Below the pieces are notes generated by a model. It saw only the letters and a list, made by a program, of their open reading frames with translations, was not told the DNA's origin and made no database searches. This document shows positions 1 through 9,945 of a stretch of DNA of 64,000 nucleotides, piece after piece. This DNA is from Hepsetus odoe (lineage: Eukaryota > Chordata > Actinopteri > Characiformes > Hepsetidae), in assembly GCA_017165825.1 (NCBI GenBank), contig CM029377.1, forward strand, positions 25,014,386-25,078,385. Reading direction: 5' to 3'. Made by a program: the position numbers and the translations under genes. Positions within the stretch are counted from its first letter, which is position 1; each line of letters starts with the position of its first letter.

Positions 1-1358
1 TACCTCCACTCCCTGCATCGTAACCAGTCCACTTTCCTCCCTTTCATTCACACTCATGTATTCTGTCTTTGCCCTACTCACTTTCATTTCTCTCCTCTCC
101 AGAGCATATCTCCATCTCTCCAGGTTCTCCTCAAGCTGTTCCCTACTCTCACTGCAGATCACAATATCATCAGCAAACATCATGGTCCACGGAGACTCCT
201 GTCTAAGCTCGTCCGTCAACCTGTCCATTACTATTGCAAACAAGAATGGGCTCAGTGCTGATCCTTGATGTAATCCAACCTCTACCTTAAATGCATCTGT
301 CACTCCCTCTGCAGATCTGACCAATGTTACACTGCTATCATACATATCCTGAACTACTCTCACATACTTCTCTGTAACACCAGACTTCCTCATACAAAAC
401 CACAACTCCTCTCTAGGCACCCTGTCATATGCTTTTCCAAGTTAACAAAGGCACAATGCAGCTCCTTCTGACCTTCTCTGTACTTCTCCATCAGCACCCT
501 CAGAGCGAACATTGCATCTGTGGTGCTCTTTCTCGGCATAAAACCATACTGCTGTTCACTGATCCTCACCTCTTTTCTTAACCTAGCTTTCACTACTCTT
601 TCCCATAACTTAATGGTGTGACTGATCAACTTTTTCCCTCTATAGTTACTACAGCTCTGTGCATCACCCTTATTCTTGAAGATCGGTACCAGTACACTTC
701 GTCTCCACTCCTCAGGCATCTTCTCACTTGCCAAGATTGTGTTAAACAATCTGGTCAGAAACTCAACTGCCATCTCCCCTAAACATCTCTATGCTTCCAC
801 TGGTTTGTCATCCGGTCCAACAGCCTTTCCATTCTTCATCCTCTTGATCGCTGCCCTTACTTCCATCTTTTCCATTTTTTGCAAAATCTACAACCATCTG
901 ACCTTCAGCATTCCTCTCCTTGATGTCATAACTACCCATCACCTTCTCATCACCTCCGTTCCCTTCACCAACATGACCATTAAAATATGCACCAATCATT
1001 ACTCTCTCTCCCTTGGGTACACTCTCTATCACTTCATCTAACTCACTCCAGAATTTTTCCTTCTCTTCCATCTCACAACCAACTTGTGAAGCATTAGCAC
1101 TAACAACATTCATCATCACACCTTCAACTTCCAGCTTCAAACTCATCATCCTCCCTGACACCCTCTTCACTTCCAAAACACTCTCCACATACTCTTCCTT
1201 CAGGATAACACCTACCCCATTCCTCCTTCTATCCACACCATGGTAGAACCTGACCTTACTACCCTTCCATCTAGTCTTTCACACACAAAATGTCAACCTT
1301 CCTTCTCTCCATCATATCAGCTAATTCTCTACCTTTACCAGTCATGCTGCCAACATTC
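1..1358 (-). mobile_element. RTE-clade LINE copy, internally deleted
   Basis: The minus strand encodes decayed pieces of a non-LTR retrotransposon. An endonuclease part lies at about 808-1236 and a reverse transcriptase part at about 166-835, with the FADD catalytic box at 166-177. It matches the longer plus-strand copy at 20181-22925 throughout. Near 868-878 the endonuclease reading jumps straight to the start of the RT domain, so about 0.8 kb of the middle is missing. The RT frame is also broken near 440 by a small deletion. The 3' end lies outside the window on the left. The family is the one often mislabelled craniofacial development protein 2 in fish. Not functional. Confidence 0.9.
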
Positions 1359-1374
1359 CATCAGCACCCTGTAG

Positions 1375-1550
1375 GATAACAGCACTGGTGGCGGTCGTTG
1401 TTAACCTGGGCCTCGACCGATCCGATATGGAATTCTGTATCGTTATCCGCATATTGATTTGGCAAAGTTTTACACCAGATGCCACATTTACCCGGGCTTG
1501 GGACCGGCACGAAGAAATACACTGGCTTGTGCATCCCTAATGGCTGGGGT
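1375..1550. repeat. Dispersed repeat next to the RTE copy
   Basis: GC-richer segment abutting the 5' side of the RTE copy, with a phrase on Pro-rich/GC stretches such as ggtcgttgttaacctgggcc. From memory this phrase recurs across teleost genomes near RTE-type elements, but I cannot name the family and cannot confirm its copy number from this window, where it occurs once. Confidence 0.4.
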
Positions 1551-1551
1551 G

Positions 1552-1587
1552 TATGTGTGTATGTGTATGTGTGTGTGTGTGTGTATC
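1552..1587. repeat. (TG)n microsatellite
   Basis: Imperfect TG repeat with TATG interruptions, immediately before an inverted SINE tail. The short open frames across it are simple-sequence artefacts. Confidence 0.85.
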
Positions 1588-1698
1588 CATCCATTATCTG
1601 CCGCTTGTCCCAAACGGGGTTACGGGGGAGTGCTGGTGTCCAACACAGGGCGAGGACGGGGGACGCACCCTGGACAGGTCGCCAGCCCATCGCAGGGA
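1588..1698 (-). mobile_element. SINE tail fragment (type B), inverted
   Basis: Reverse complement of the 3' part of the chimeric SINE at 2374-2633: it starts with the ATCC form of the (ATGG)n tail and runs through the gatgggctggcgacctgtcc block. The tRNA-like head is absent and is replaced by a long (TG)n(TA)n tract at 1699-1779. Confidence 0.75.

Positions 1699-1779
<81 letters not shown>
1699..1779. repeat. (TG)n(TA)n compound microsatellite
   Basis: About 18 TG units followed by about 20 TA units. It abuts the SINE tail fragment. Likely length-polymorphic. Confidence 0.95.
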
Positions 1780-1786
<7 letters not shown>

Positions 1787-1888
1787 TCTATCTCAAATAT
1801 TTATTTATTGTATTATTTTTATTATTGTTTAACAATAACTTCACATATTGAAGTCAACCTGAAATCATTTCTACCATTTTAGCTCATT

Positions 1889-2072
1889 GGGCAGCATTGG
1901 CCCAATGTTAAGGGACCGGGCCCCAGTATCAGATGTTTGTAGGTTTGAATCCCAGGCTTGTAGTTTGCCCTGAGGTGCTGTTGAGCAATCTACCATCCCT
2001 ATCACCACTCTCTAGGTGCTTTAAATAGCTGCCCCTTGCTGCACAGTGTGTATGGGTGAAATGCAGAGAAGG
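1889..2072 (+). mobile_element. tRNA-derived SINE, type A, degraded
   Basis: Carries the type A body in order: a decayed tRNA-like head with the B-box-like ggtttgaatccc, the gttgccctgaggtg block, the gctgccccttgctgca block and a gggtgaaatgcagag block. It stops where the next copy begins, so the two lie in tandem. Type A denotes here the family whose tail reads gtcactttcacttt. Confidence 0.7.
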
Positions 2073-2335
2073 ATGGGGCAACGGTGGCCTTGTGGTTAGG
2101 GACTAGGCCCTGGGATCAAAAGGTCATGGGTTCGAATCCCATATCGGTAGGTTGCCCTGAGGAATCTTTGAGCAAGGTAACGTCCTGATCACTGCTCCCT
2201 GGGTGCTTTCAATAACTGCCCCCTGCATGCACTTGTGTGTATGGGTAAAATGCTGAGGCTGTATTTCATTTGATTCACTGTGTATTGTGCTGTGTTTCAC
2301 AATGGGAAGTTGTCACTTACACTTTCATGACAGGC
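2073..2335 (+). mobile_element. tRNA-derived SINE, type A
   Basis: Near full-length copy. The head shows an A-box-like tggccttgtggttaggg and the B-box ggttcgaatccc. The body follows and the end is the type A tail (gtcacttacactttc). It is the second of three SINEs within 750 bp. SINEs of this kind are transcribed by RNA polymerase III from the internal boxes and are mobilised by a partner LINE. Confidence 0.85.
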
Positions 2336-2373
2336 CTGTATAAAACAATTTTTTTAAATATAGTTTGCATCTA

Positions 2374-2633
2374 GGGGCAGTGGTGGCCTAGTGGTTAGGG
2401 CGTCAGCCACATGATCAGAGGATTGGGGGTTCGAACCCCTTCCCAATGGGTTGCTCTGAGGTACCCTTGAGCAAGGTGCCGTCCCCGTCCCCGTCCCGCT
2501 CCTCCCTGCGATGGGCTGGCGACCTGTCCAGGGTGCGTCCCCTGTCCTCGCCCTGTGTGCACTGTGTTGGACACCAGCACTCCCCTGCGACCCCGTTTGG
2601 ACAAGCGGCAGAAAATGGATGGATGGATGGATA
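2374..2633 (+). mobile_element. Chimeric SINE (type B) with target-site duplication
   Basis: The head is tRNA-like and like type A (A box at about 2384-2400, B box ggttcgaacccc). After the cttgagcaaggtgccgtccc block the sequence switches to a different 3' part, gatgggctggcgacctgtcc, ending in (ATGG)n. A 10-bp direct repeat, tttgcatcta, flanks the unit at 2364-2373 and 2635-2644, so the whole chimera moved as one element. A second copy is at 58757-58997. Confidence 0.88.
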
Positions 2634-2809
2634 ATTTGCATCTATACTATTTGAACTGTCATAAAAAAACACATTTATTTTGGTGTCTTTTATTATTCAA
2701 GTTTGCAATATTAATAAAGCCTTAGGCTTTAAGTATCACTGCCATTATTGAAATATAACTCAAAATGACTAAGTAAAGGTATATTAAGTATATTGTCCTC
2801 ACAAATGTA

Positions 2810-3354
2810 CAGTACTGTGCAAAAGCAGGTGTGAAAAAAATGCTGTAAACAAAGAATGCTTTCAAAATGGAAATGCTAATCATTTATTTTCATCAATCAA
2901 CAAAATGCAGTGAATGAACAAAAGAGAAATCTAAATCAAATCAATATCTGGTGTGACCACCCTTTGCCTTCAAAACAGCATAAATTCTTCTAGGTACACT
3001 TGCACACAGTTTTTGAAGGAACTTGGCTGGTAGGTTGTTCCAAACATGACTGTGTTTCAACCTATGTGTGACATTAATGATCATCAGCACTGGTTTGGTA
3101 AAATTGGTTGATCATACACCGATTATAATCCTACAAAATCCCTGACTTTGTGCAAGTGTACCTAGAAGAACTGATGCTGGTTTGAAGGCAAAAGGTAGTA
3201 ACACAAACTATTGATTAGATTTAGATTGTTCTTTTGTTCGCTCACTTTGCATTTTGTAAATTGATAAAAATGAACAATCATTATTTATATTTCTGAAAGC
3301 ATTCGTTGTTTAAAGCATTTTTTCACACCTGTCTAAAACTTTTGCATGGTACTG
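2810..3354. mobile_element. Palindromic MITE, Tc1/mariner-like
   Basis: The two halves are inverted copies of each other over roughly 240 bp per arm, with outer ends cagtactgtgcaaaag and, inverted, cagtaccatgcaaaag. TA dinucleotides flank the element at 2808-2809 and 3355-3356, as expected for TA-targeting transposons. No transposase frame is present. The arms have drifted apart by many point changes, so it is old. A related copy lies at 51112-51484. Confidence 0.85.
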
Positions 3355-3494
3355 TATATGTGTATGTTTTCTGAGAGCTCACTGGGTTCTGAAATGATTG
3401 TGTTTCCCCATTCTAAAATAAGAATTTCTCATTCCTTACTAAGAGTTTCTCAGATGTAGTTACTACAATTCTTGCTTATATTTGGCTTTGTAGA

Positions 3495-3655
3495 GTGACA
3501 AGGATGGATGGACAAGATTAGAAATTAGAAAACTGGACGTTTATGAGACAAACTTAGAGAAACTAGGTTGCGTTGGTTTGGACATGTGCAGAGGAGAGAT
3601 GAAGGTTATATTGGGAGAAAAATGTTGACGATGGAAGATTGTCAGGAGAAAACAA
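3495..3655 (+). mobile_element. RTE LINE 3' fragment
   Basis: Matches the 3' part of the RTE copy at about 22610-22770, including gacaggattagaaatt-like and gtgcagaggagagatga phrases. It is heavily diverged and lacks both ends. Confidence 0.7.
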
Positions 3656-3779
3656 AATCATTAAATTTGATATAAGCAGATTTATTTAATAGATTCGGAT
3701 TGTGATGAAGGATCAGAAAGTGAGACGCATTCCTTTTGCTTAACATTCATCCATACTATATTCTACTCTTTCTCCATAG

Positions 3780-3858
3780 ACCCCACTGTCAGAGGCTTCT
3801 TTGCCAGGAAATAAAACTGCTGCCACCATCAAAATATGTGATGCAGATGCTCCAGAAG
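3780..3858 (+). CDS. Candidate internal exon of an unrecognised gene
   Basis: A 79-nt block with an acceptor after a pyrimidine-rich tract (ctactctttctccatag) and a donor GAAG|GTAGGA. One frame is open and reads TPLSEASLPGNKTAATIKIC then DADAPE, plus one spare base (phase 1). It includes an N-glycosylation-type NKT. The phase fits the acceptor side of the exon-like blocks at 17304 and 30233, which suggests one plus-strand gene with large introns. I do not recognise the family. It could still be a chance open block; the case rests on the splice sites and the phase. Confidence 0.45.
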
Positions 3859-4559
3859 GTAGGACAGTTTTTTTCTGCCCACATTATCCACCTTGTTGTC
3901 CTTACTCCACATTTCGATACAGCAAAATGAAAGACTTAATTGAATGTGGCTCATGGCTGGTGGATCTTTCTTAATCGCAAAACCCTGGAAGGGGCAGGCT
4001 TAAGCTCCTGTCTCAATAGGTTTTTGCCAGCAAGAAAGTTAATTTTGTTGAAGCATGCAGCTATGAGCAATTTCAGGAAGGAGAGGTCTTGAGCAAATTA
4101 AGTTTGTGTGTGACATCTTGAACTGTAGTGAACTTTGTCATAAAATTGCTATTGATTTTAAAGGAAATGTTAAATTTAGTGGCGGAGATACAAGCAATTT
4201 TATTATATTACTAATAAGGGTATACAAAAAGAGTGATAATCTGACATATCAGGAATATTTTTGGGCAGGCATTCAGCTTGCTGCTAGGCTAGCTACTTGG
4301 TTAAGTGCAATAATCATGCCAGTTACCAACACTGCACTGCTTTGACAAGTGTTTATTTTATTTAATTGAAATAAAACATAAATATAAAGAAATTATTTTC
4401 TACTGCTTGCTAACTCCTCCAAAATTGATTTTGTTTGGGGTAAAAGGGGTAAAGTGGGGAAAAAAAAAAATTATTTATTCTTTTTACTATCTAGATCTTT
4501 TGTGTTTGTTCAAAGGTTCCCATTGAAATCAGCTTTGACCATTATTAAATTATTATTAT
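3859..4559 (+). other. Probable intron; no recognised feature
   Basis: AT-rich DNA after the candidate exon donor. I see no repeat, exon or RNA that I can support here. Confidence 0.4.
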
Positions 4560-4743
4560 TTGCATTTACATTTACGGCATTTAGCAGACGCTCTTATCCA
4601 GAGCGACTTCCATACCCTAATTACAGGGACAGTCCCCCCAGGAGCAATTCAGGGTAGTACTAGAGGTGGGATTTGAACCTGGGACCTCTTGTGCCATGGG
4701 TCCATAGGTAAGTATTCTGCTATCCTACCACTAGACCACCGCT
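4560..4743 (-). mobile_element. tRNA-derived SINE, type C
   Basis: Minus-strand SINE. Its tRNA-like head (gcggtggtctagtggtagga) is at the right, the B-box-like ggttcaaatccc in the middle, and the tail ctctggataagagcgtctgc then taaatgc at the left. This tail is widespread in ostariophysan and some other teleost genomes. Copies also at 7805-7997 and 23009-23221. Confidence 0.88.
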
Positions 4744-5773
4744 AATAATAATAATAATAATAATATGTATTATTATTATGGTGTTATAATATAATAATTA
4801 TATTATTGTTGTTATTATTACTGTTATTATACTGTCAACCTGTTTAAGCTAAAATAATTAAATCTATAAGAAAATAAAATAATTGCAGATCACAATAATA
4901 AAGGCTTATACAGTGACATTATTATTATTATTATTACAACCTTTTATTATTTCCTTTAAACCTCCTGAAGACAGACTGCCCCATACTTTGACAGCTTGAT
5001 CCCTCTTTCTTTCGCATCTTAACCTAAAGATTGAGTTTAGGAAGTGGAGTTTTACAGCCGCCTCTCATCCATTATTTACACAACAAATTAATATCAAGAA
5101 CAGCTTTTTAGTTATGTTTTAGTGCAGGCTCCTGCTTTCTCAACATCAACATTTATTAAAGTGAAGGCAGTCATGCAAGCACAAAACCGAATATACATGT
5201 TCCTCTTTACTCTAATTATTTATTAATTCCCTGGAAGCAGAAGGGAAAAGACAGATACTCTCACGTTTTGTGTTAACCTTGTAGTAGAGGGCAGCCCATT
5301 GAAGTATGAGAGAGGGAGAGAGATCAAGAGTGAGAAAGAGAGATGTAGTAATGGACTGAAAGGGAGCAGAAGAGCAATAGAACTGGAGAGCCCATGGGTC
5401 ACATTCGTTCTGCCCAGCGGGCACTGTCTGACACTCCAGACCCAGGAGTGTGAGAGACAGTTGGAGCTGGAAGCAAGTCTAAACCCAGAATTTGTCTGGG
5501 AAGGAAAGAGTTGTAGTAAATAGAGGGATTTGTTGACCATTCAGTTCTGAAATGAGCTGGACTTGCTGTCATAGCTTTATAAATGATGCATTAGAAACTG
5601 TTTTATTTTGCAGTGGCAGCTTTAGTGCTGTAGAGCTTTAGTGCGTTATATTTATTAGTGTTGCATATTTATTAATGCAGCATTAATAAAACCTGGACCA
5701 TCTTACAATATTATTACAATACTTTAGACAAAGAAAATATTACATGTTCATCTTTTTTTTGTTTTTTCATGTC
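4744..5773. other. Unique AT-rich DNA with (AAT)n tracts
   Basis: Begins with an (AAT)n microsatellite (4741-4764) and has a short (ATT)n at 4918-4934. The 70-110 codon open frames on both strands at 5212-5540 have no recognisable domain and overlap each other, so I do not call a gene. Confidence 0.5.
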
Positions 5774-5774
5774 T

Positions 5775-5813
<39 letters not shown>

Positions 5814-5830
5814 CACACACACGAGCTACA
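5774..5830. repeat. (TTTA)n and short (CA)n microsatellite
   Basis: About eight TTTA units followed by a short CA run. Confidence 0.9.
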
Positions 5831-6339
5831 TAGCTTATAGGATGATTGAACCAATAATGCTCTAAAACTTAGAATTAAATTTATGTAATCTGTGATGTTA
5901 CCTCTTGTCTCACTGGAGCAAAAGAATTGTGAAGCAGACAAATGCTTTTATTTGCGAATTCATTAACATTTACATATGCATGTAAGCACGCTCTGTCATG
6001 TAGTAGAGATTTTCTTTAATGTATAGCAAAATCTTTAGAGGCTCACACCTCAAGGCTTTCTAGTAATAGCACTCACACATCGCTCTGAATAAGAGCATCC
6101 ACCAAATGCATGACAGGTAATACAACAAATAAATGTTTGTAGATTTAAGGGTCTTTTTGTGTTGATCATATTAATATATAATAGTCATGAATCATGATAA
6201 CCCGACACTTTATAATAGTTTCCAGTATGTCATTGTGACAAATAACCCCCACATTAATTGGAACCCATTTGAGTAGATCATATTATACAGTTGTTTTTTT
6301 CCCACTTTACTTTTATCCCTTTTATGTAAGGTAATCTCT

Positions 6340-7010
6340 ATTTCCCATTCCTTTATTACTGTTTGACTTTTAAAAATATGATTTCTTAATTACACTAATT
6401 ACTTTCCAAATAAAGGTCAGATTACCTGCTTAATAATATAATCAATTGTAATAGCCCTAATGAGCTTCTGTGTTTAAAAGCTTCATAATAAAGATTACCC
6501 CCAGGACCACCTAAGTGGACCTTTTGTGCCAGTAGCTTGCTGTTCTATGGGGAATGGTCACATAATGTTAAATGTTGTTGCATGTAGAATTTACAGTAAA
6601 TTAGCAGATAATTAGTATTAAATAGTCCCTGTTGAATATTTGAAAATATAAAGGTTGACCTGCCAGTGGAGAACCCATGCCTCCTAGTTATGCATTTATT
6701 ATGAATGGGAGTTAAAGATGGCAAATCACACCACGCGTGCCAAGGAGAAGGCCTGTACTAATTTAAATGTAGGAAATGTAGCGCTGGTAACCAGCTAAAG
6801 CATAAATACTAACTATATGGTTAATTGCTACCATACATGTGCAGTTAATTGCAGATATGTCTGCTTATTTTCACACTGTTTAGAATGGGCAATGAGTCAT
6901 GCGCTGTTTTAATTACAAGATGAGGCTGAGGCAAGAGTCATGTTCAGCCAGGTTGCTGGATAAATGCTGCTTGTTGAAAAGGGCCAGATAAACACTTAAA
7001 CAGCTTGGTC
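6340..7010. promoter_or_regulatory. Candidate conserved noncoding block
   Basis: Non-repetitive stretch rich in TAATTA/TTAATTA-type homeodomain cores, with an AP-1-like tgagtcat near 6893 and no long open frame. This texture is typical of vertebrate conserved noncoding elements in introns of developmental genes. This is inference from composition and motifs only; conservation cannot be judged from one sequence. Confidence 0.22.
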
Positions 7011-7627
7011 TGACTTGTATAGCTCTGATTTTGTATAATAACACAATATATACATATTTCTTGGTTATTTCTGTGGTTTATCTAATTGAAGTTTGACCTA
7101 ATTTCAAGGTTAAACTACAGTTTTTGAAAGGTTTTAAAAGTGCATCGATCACATGCCCTTTCAAAAAATGTTGGTCACATCAGTGTCAAACAGTCAATAT
7201 TACTTTTTATCTAAGCTTTTTATGGTTTTTCCAGAGTTTGCTGCCATACAGGATGCATAAATGTAAACCCAGTAGCACGCCACATCTTTATATAGTTTTT
7301 ATGAGCAGATAGGCTTTTTGATATGTGATATTGCTGCATAATGCTGTCCTCTAACCAGAGGAGGGCACTCCGATATAGCAATCCAATCTCATTGGAGGAC
7401 ATTAGGATAACAGCCAGAACAGATTTTTAAATATGCAGTTGGATCAGTGAGCAGAGCTTGAAGCAGCCAGTCTTCTTAAGTGTCCTTACCATAGCTTTTT
7501 CATCAGCTGTAACTTAGCCTACAATGCACTGCACACTATTTTAAGCATTGTTCAGTCTCACTTACATTCATACATCTTGAAACTGTGACAGAAATAAAAA
7601 ATGTAATAGATCCTGTTGTGTTTATAT

Positions 7628-7661
<34 letters not shown>

Positions 7662-7804
7662 ATATGCAGTATATTGGGTTAGGCCATAAAACGTTCAAAA
7701 TTAGGTTTGTGAAGTCTTTTTTTCAGTTGTTGGTTTTTAATGAAAACCTTTGGAGTCTGTTTAATATGGGAGTGTCAATTTTCAAAGACAAAAGCGCAAA
7801 AAAG
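7011..7804. other. Unique DNA with a (TA)n tract
   Basis: No gene or named repeat recognised. An interrupted (TA)n lies at 7622-7662. Confidence 0.5.
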
Positions 7805-7997
7805 TAACTTGTGGTGGTGGTAGCGTACTTGCCTATGGACCTCTGGATCGAATCCCACCTCTAGCACTACCATCATTGGGTCCCTGAGCAAGACCCTTAA
7901 CCCTGAATTGCTCCAGGGGGACTGTCTCTGTAGTTAGGACGTGGAAGTCGCTCTGGATAGAGCTTCTGCTAAATGCCACAAATGTAAAAATGTAAAT
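7805..7997 (+). mobile_element. tRNA-derived SINE, type C
   Basis: Plus-strand copy of the 4560-4743 family. The head ggtggtggtagcgtacttgc is followed by a B-box-like tcgaatccc, the gagcaagacccttaaccctg block and the tail gctctggatagagcttctgc then taaatgcc. Moderately diverged. Confidence 0.87.
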
Positions 7998-9679
7998 GGG
8001 TGTGTCTGTAGCATACGTTCCACCCTTTACTTACCCTGTCAATAAGATAGAAGGCTCACAAAAAACCTTTTCTATTTCTCATTGTGAGCACACAACACAG
8101 CGCTCAGTGAACCATCAACAATATGCATATTTTGCATTAAAACCGTACACACACCGTGCAGCAGTGGGCAAGCCATAGCCAGCACTTGGGACGTGGTGTT
8201 GTGAACACTACCTAGCTCAGAGTACCTCAGGGTCACCTACTAATCTAGGATTTGAGCTCATGTTTCGATCTTGGGGCCCACAGCATGATTTTCCATCATT
8301 TCTGTTTAATTTTATTCCTTATTTATTTATACTGGCTGATATTTTTTCTGTGAAGCTAACATTTTATTATGCCAAGTGCAGTCATGCACCTGTTCCAGCT
8401 CATTGGCGCCAAAACCCAAGACTCTGAATGTATTGTTGGCAATAGGAAAAACAAGACAGAGTTAATTAGTTTTTTAGCTAAAAAGTCATGCAAAAGAGTT
8501 CATGTTTTTTCAGATGATTGTGCTTTTCTCCCATGCCTTCTTTACACAATGCCGCATAATTATGGTGGGCACACAGGTAGCTACTGGAAGCCCAAATGAG
8601 GCCCAGGCTTCTCAACACCTCTGTTGGGCAGAAGTCTCTCGGCGGGTCACCAGAAATCGATTCGTCTCCAGTCGCCTTGCACTTGCCAAGCATCACAGCC
8701 TCCCAATCTGTTTGCTCTGAGCTTTTTCTGGCCCTTTTTCCCCATTTGCAGTCAGCCAGCAGCACCCAGTATCTGTCTCTTCACCACCGGCTGCATAATA
8801 CCTTAGTTCTATGCACCACGATTCGGTTTGTGCTCTGTTTATTTGTCCAGACAGTCCCTCTCAATGAGTGCAACATTTGGTCAACATTTCTTCTCATTAT
8901 TGTGTTATAGCTAGGCCTATTAGTGTCACCTTTTTGACTCCCGATTGGTGTGTTTATATGTCCTCCTAATGCACACCCTGTCAGGCGCCATTGTTGTTTT
9001 TATCTGCGTGAAGACATTCATTTACACACTTTATGCTGCAGCAACAATAGGACTACATCGCCATTGCTTCACAAATCATCTGTTTAATATCCCGCATTCT
9101 CCAGATGGCATTTCACAACGAATAGTGGAGCGTTACCGTGGTAGCTTCCTCTATGAAGGCACTTCTCACCAAGCTCATTTTTCAGAGCTAAGTCATTATT
9201 GTGCTGGTCCTCCCTGGTTCAAGTCACTGCAGAAAGATGCAACAATGTTGCTACCTCCTAAATGGCTGTTCAGAGCATTGTAGGGATCTAATGGCACTGC
9301 TTCGTTCTGCCTAATAAGATCTGACTAATGGGTCACTCTCCACTGCTGGCCACAAGGGGAGCCAATTTTAGCTCTTTAATGTTGCTTTGAATGTGTTGGC
9401 TTGCGTTGAAAGAGTGTCCGGATAGCAGGGCTATGATACCTGTTGCCAGTTTAAAGGGGTACTTTGCATACAAATGCTAATGTTGCTAATAATCATTTAA
9501 TGATGATGGAGGCTGATCAGTGTTATGCAAATTTTTATCATGCTAACTACCACTGGCATTCATATGGATGATACATTGACATGCTCCTGACCTAAATCTT
9601 GTTTCAGAACAAGAATCCCATTCCACATGTTTTTGCTAAAGGCAGGGGCCATTTTAAGCTGATTAAAGCACCGTCTATC
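7998..9679. other. Unique DNA, probable intron
   Basis: Several 60-112 codon frames occur (for example 8596-8910 and 8945-9283), but they overlap in different frames and show no domain. A strong acceptor-like tract ends at 8752 without a convincing matching exon. Octamer-like atgcaaat motifs near 9530 are the only regulatory hint. Confidence 0.4.
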
Positions 9680-9945
9680 AAATATTGTCCAGGAACCCTT
9701 TCAGCAATTTACAAAGAGGGCTTAAGGTGTTGACCTGCTTGTCAGATTTTCCAGATCTCAGTCAAATCTGTGGGATGTGCAGGATAAATAATAGATAGCC
9801 TCATCTCACCACTTACAAAAGGATCTGTTTTCAATATCATGGTGCCAGGGACCACAGCATCTCTGCAGAGGTCTTGTTTTGGGAGTATGAGGGGACCCAT
9901 ACATTATTAGGCATGTGATTTTAATGTTTAGTGATGGAAGATCAG
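9680..9945 (+). mobile_element. Decayed Tc1/mariner 3' remnant
   Basis: The phrases ctgtgggatgtgcaggat, ggtgccagggaccacagcat and cattattaggcatgtgattt resemble, from memory, the 3' coding end and right end of a common fish Tc1-like element. No open transposase frame remains. Confidence 0.5.

Noticed and set aside
1459..1851. Open frames of 75-130 codons
   Set aside because: They translate (TG)n(TA)n into Cys-Val and Tyr-Ile repeats; simple-sequence artefacts.
2073..2160. A functional tRNA gene
   Set aside because: A- and B-box-like motifs are present, but no cloverleaf closes and the sequence continues into the SINE body, which recurs many times in the window.
8596..9283. Two adjacent 104-112 codon frames as a small gene
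   Set aside because: Different frames, no splice pair that joins them, no domain.
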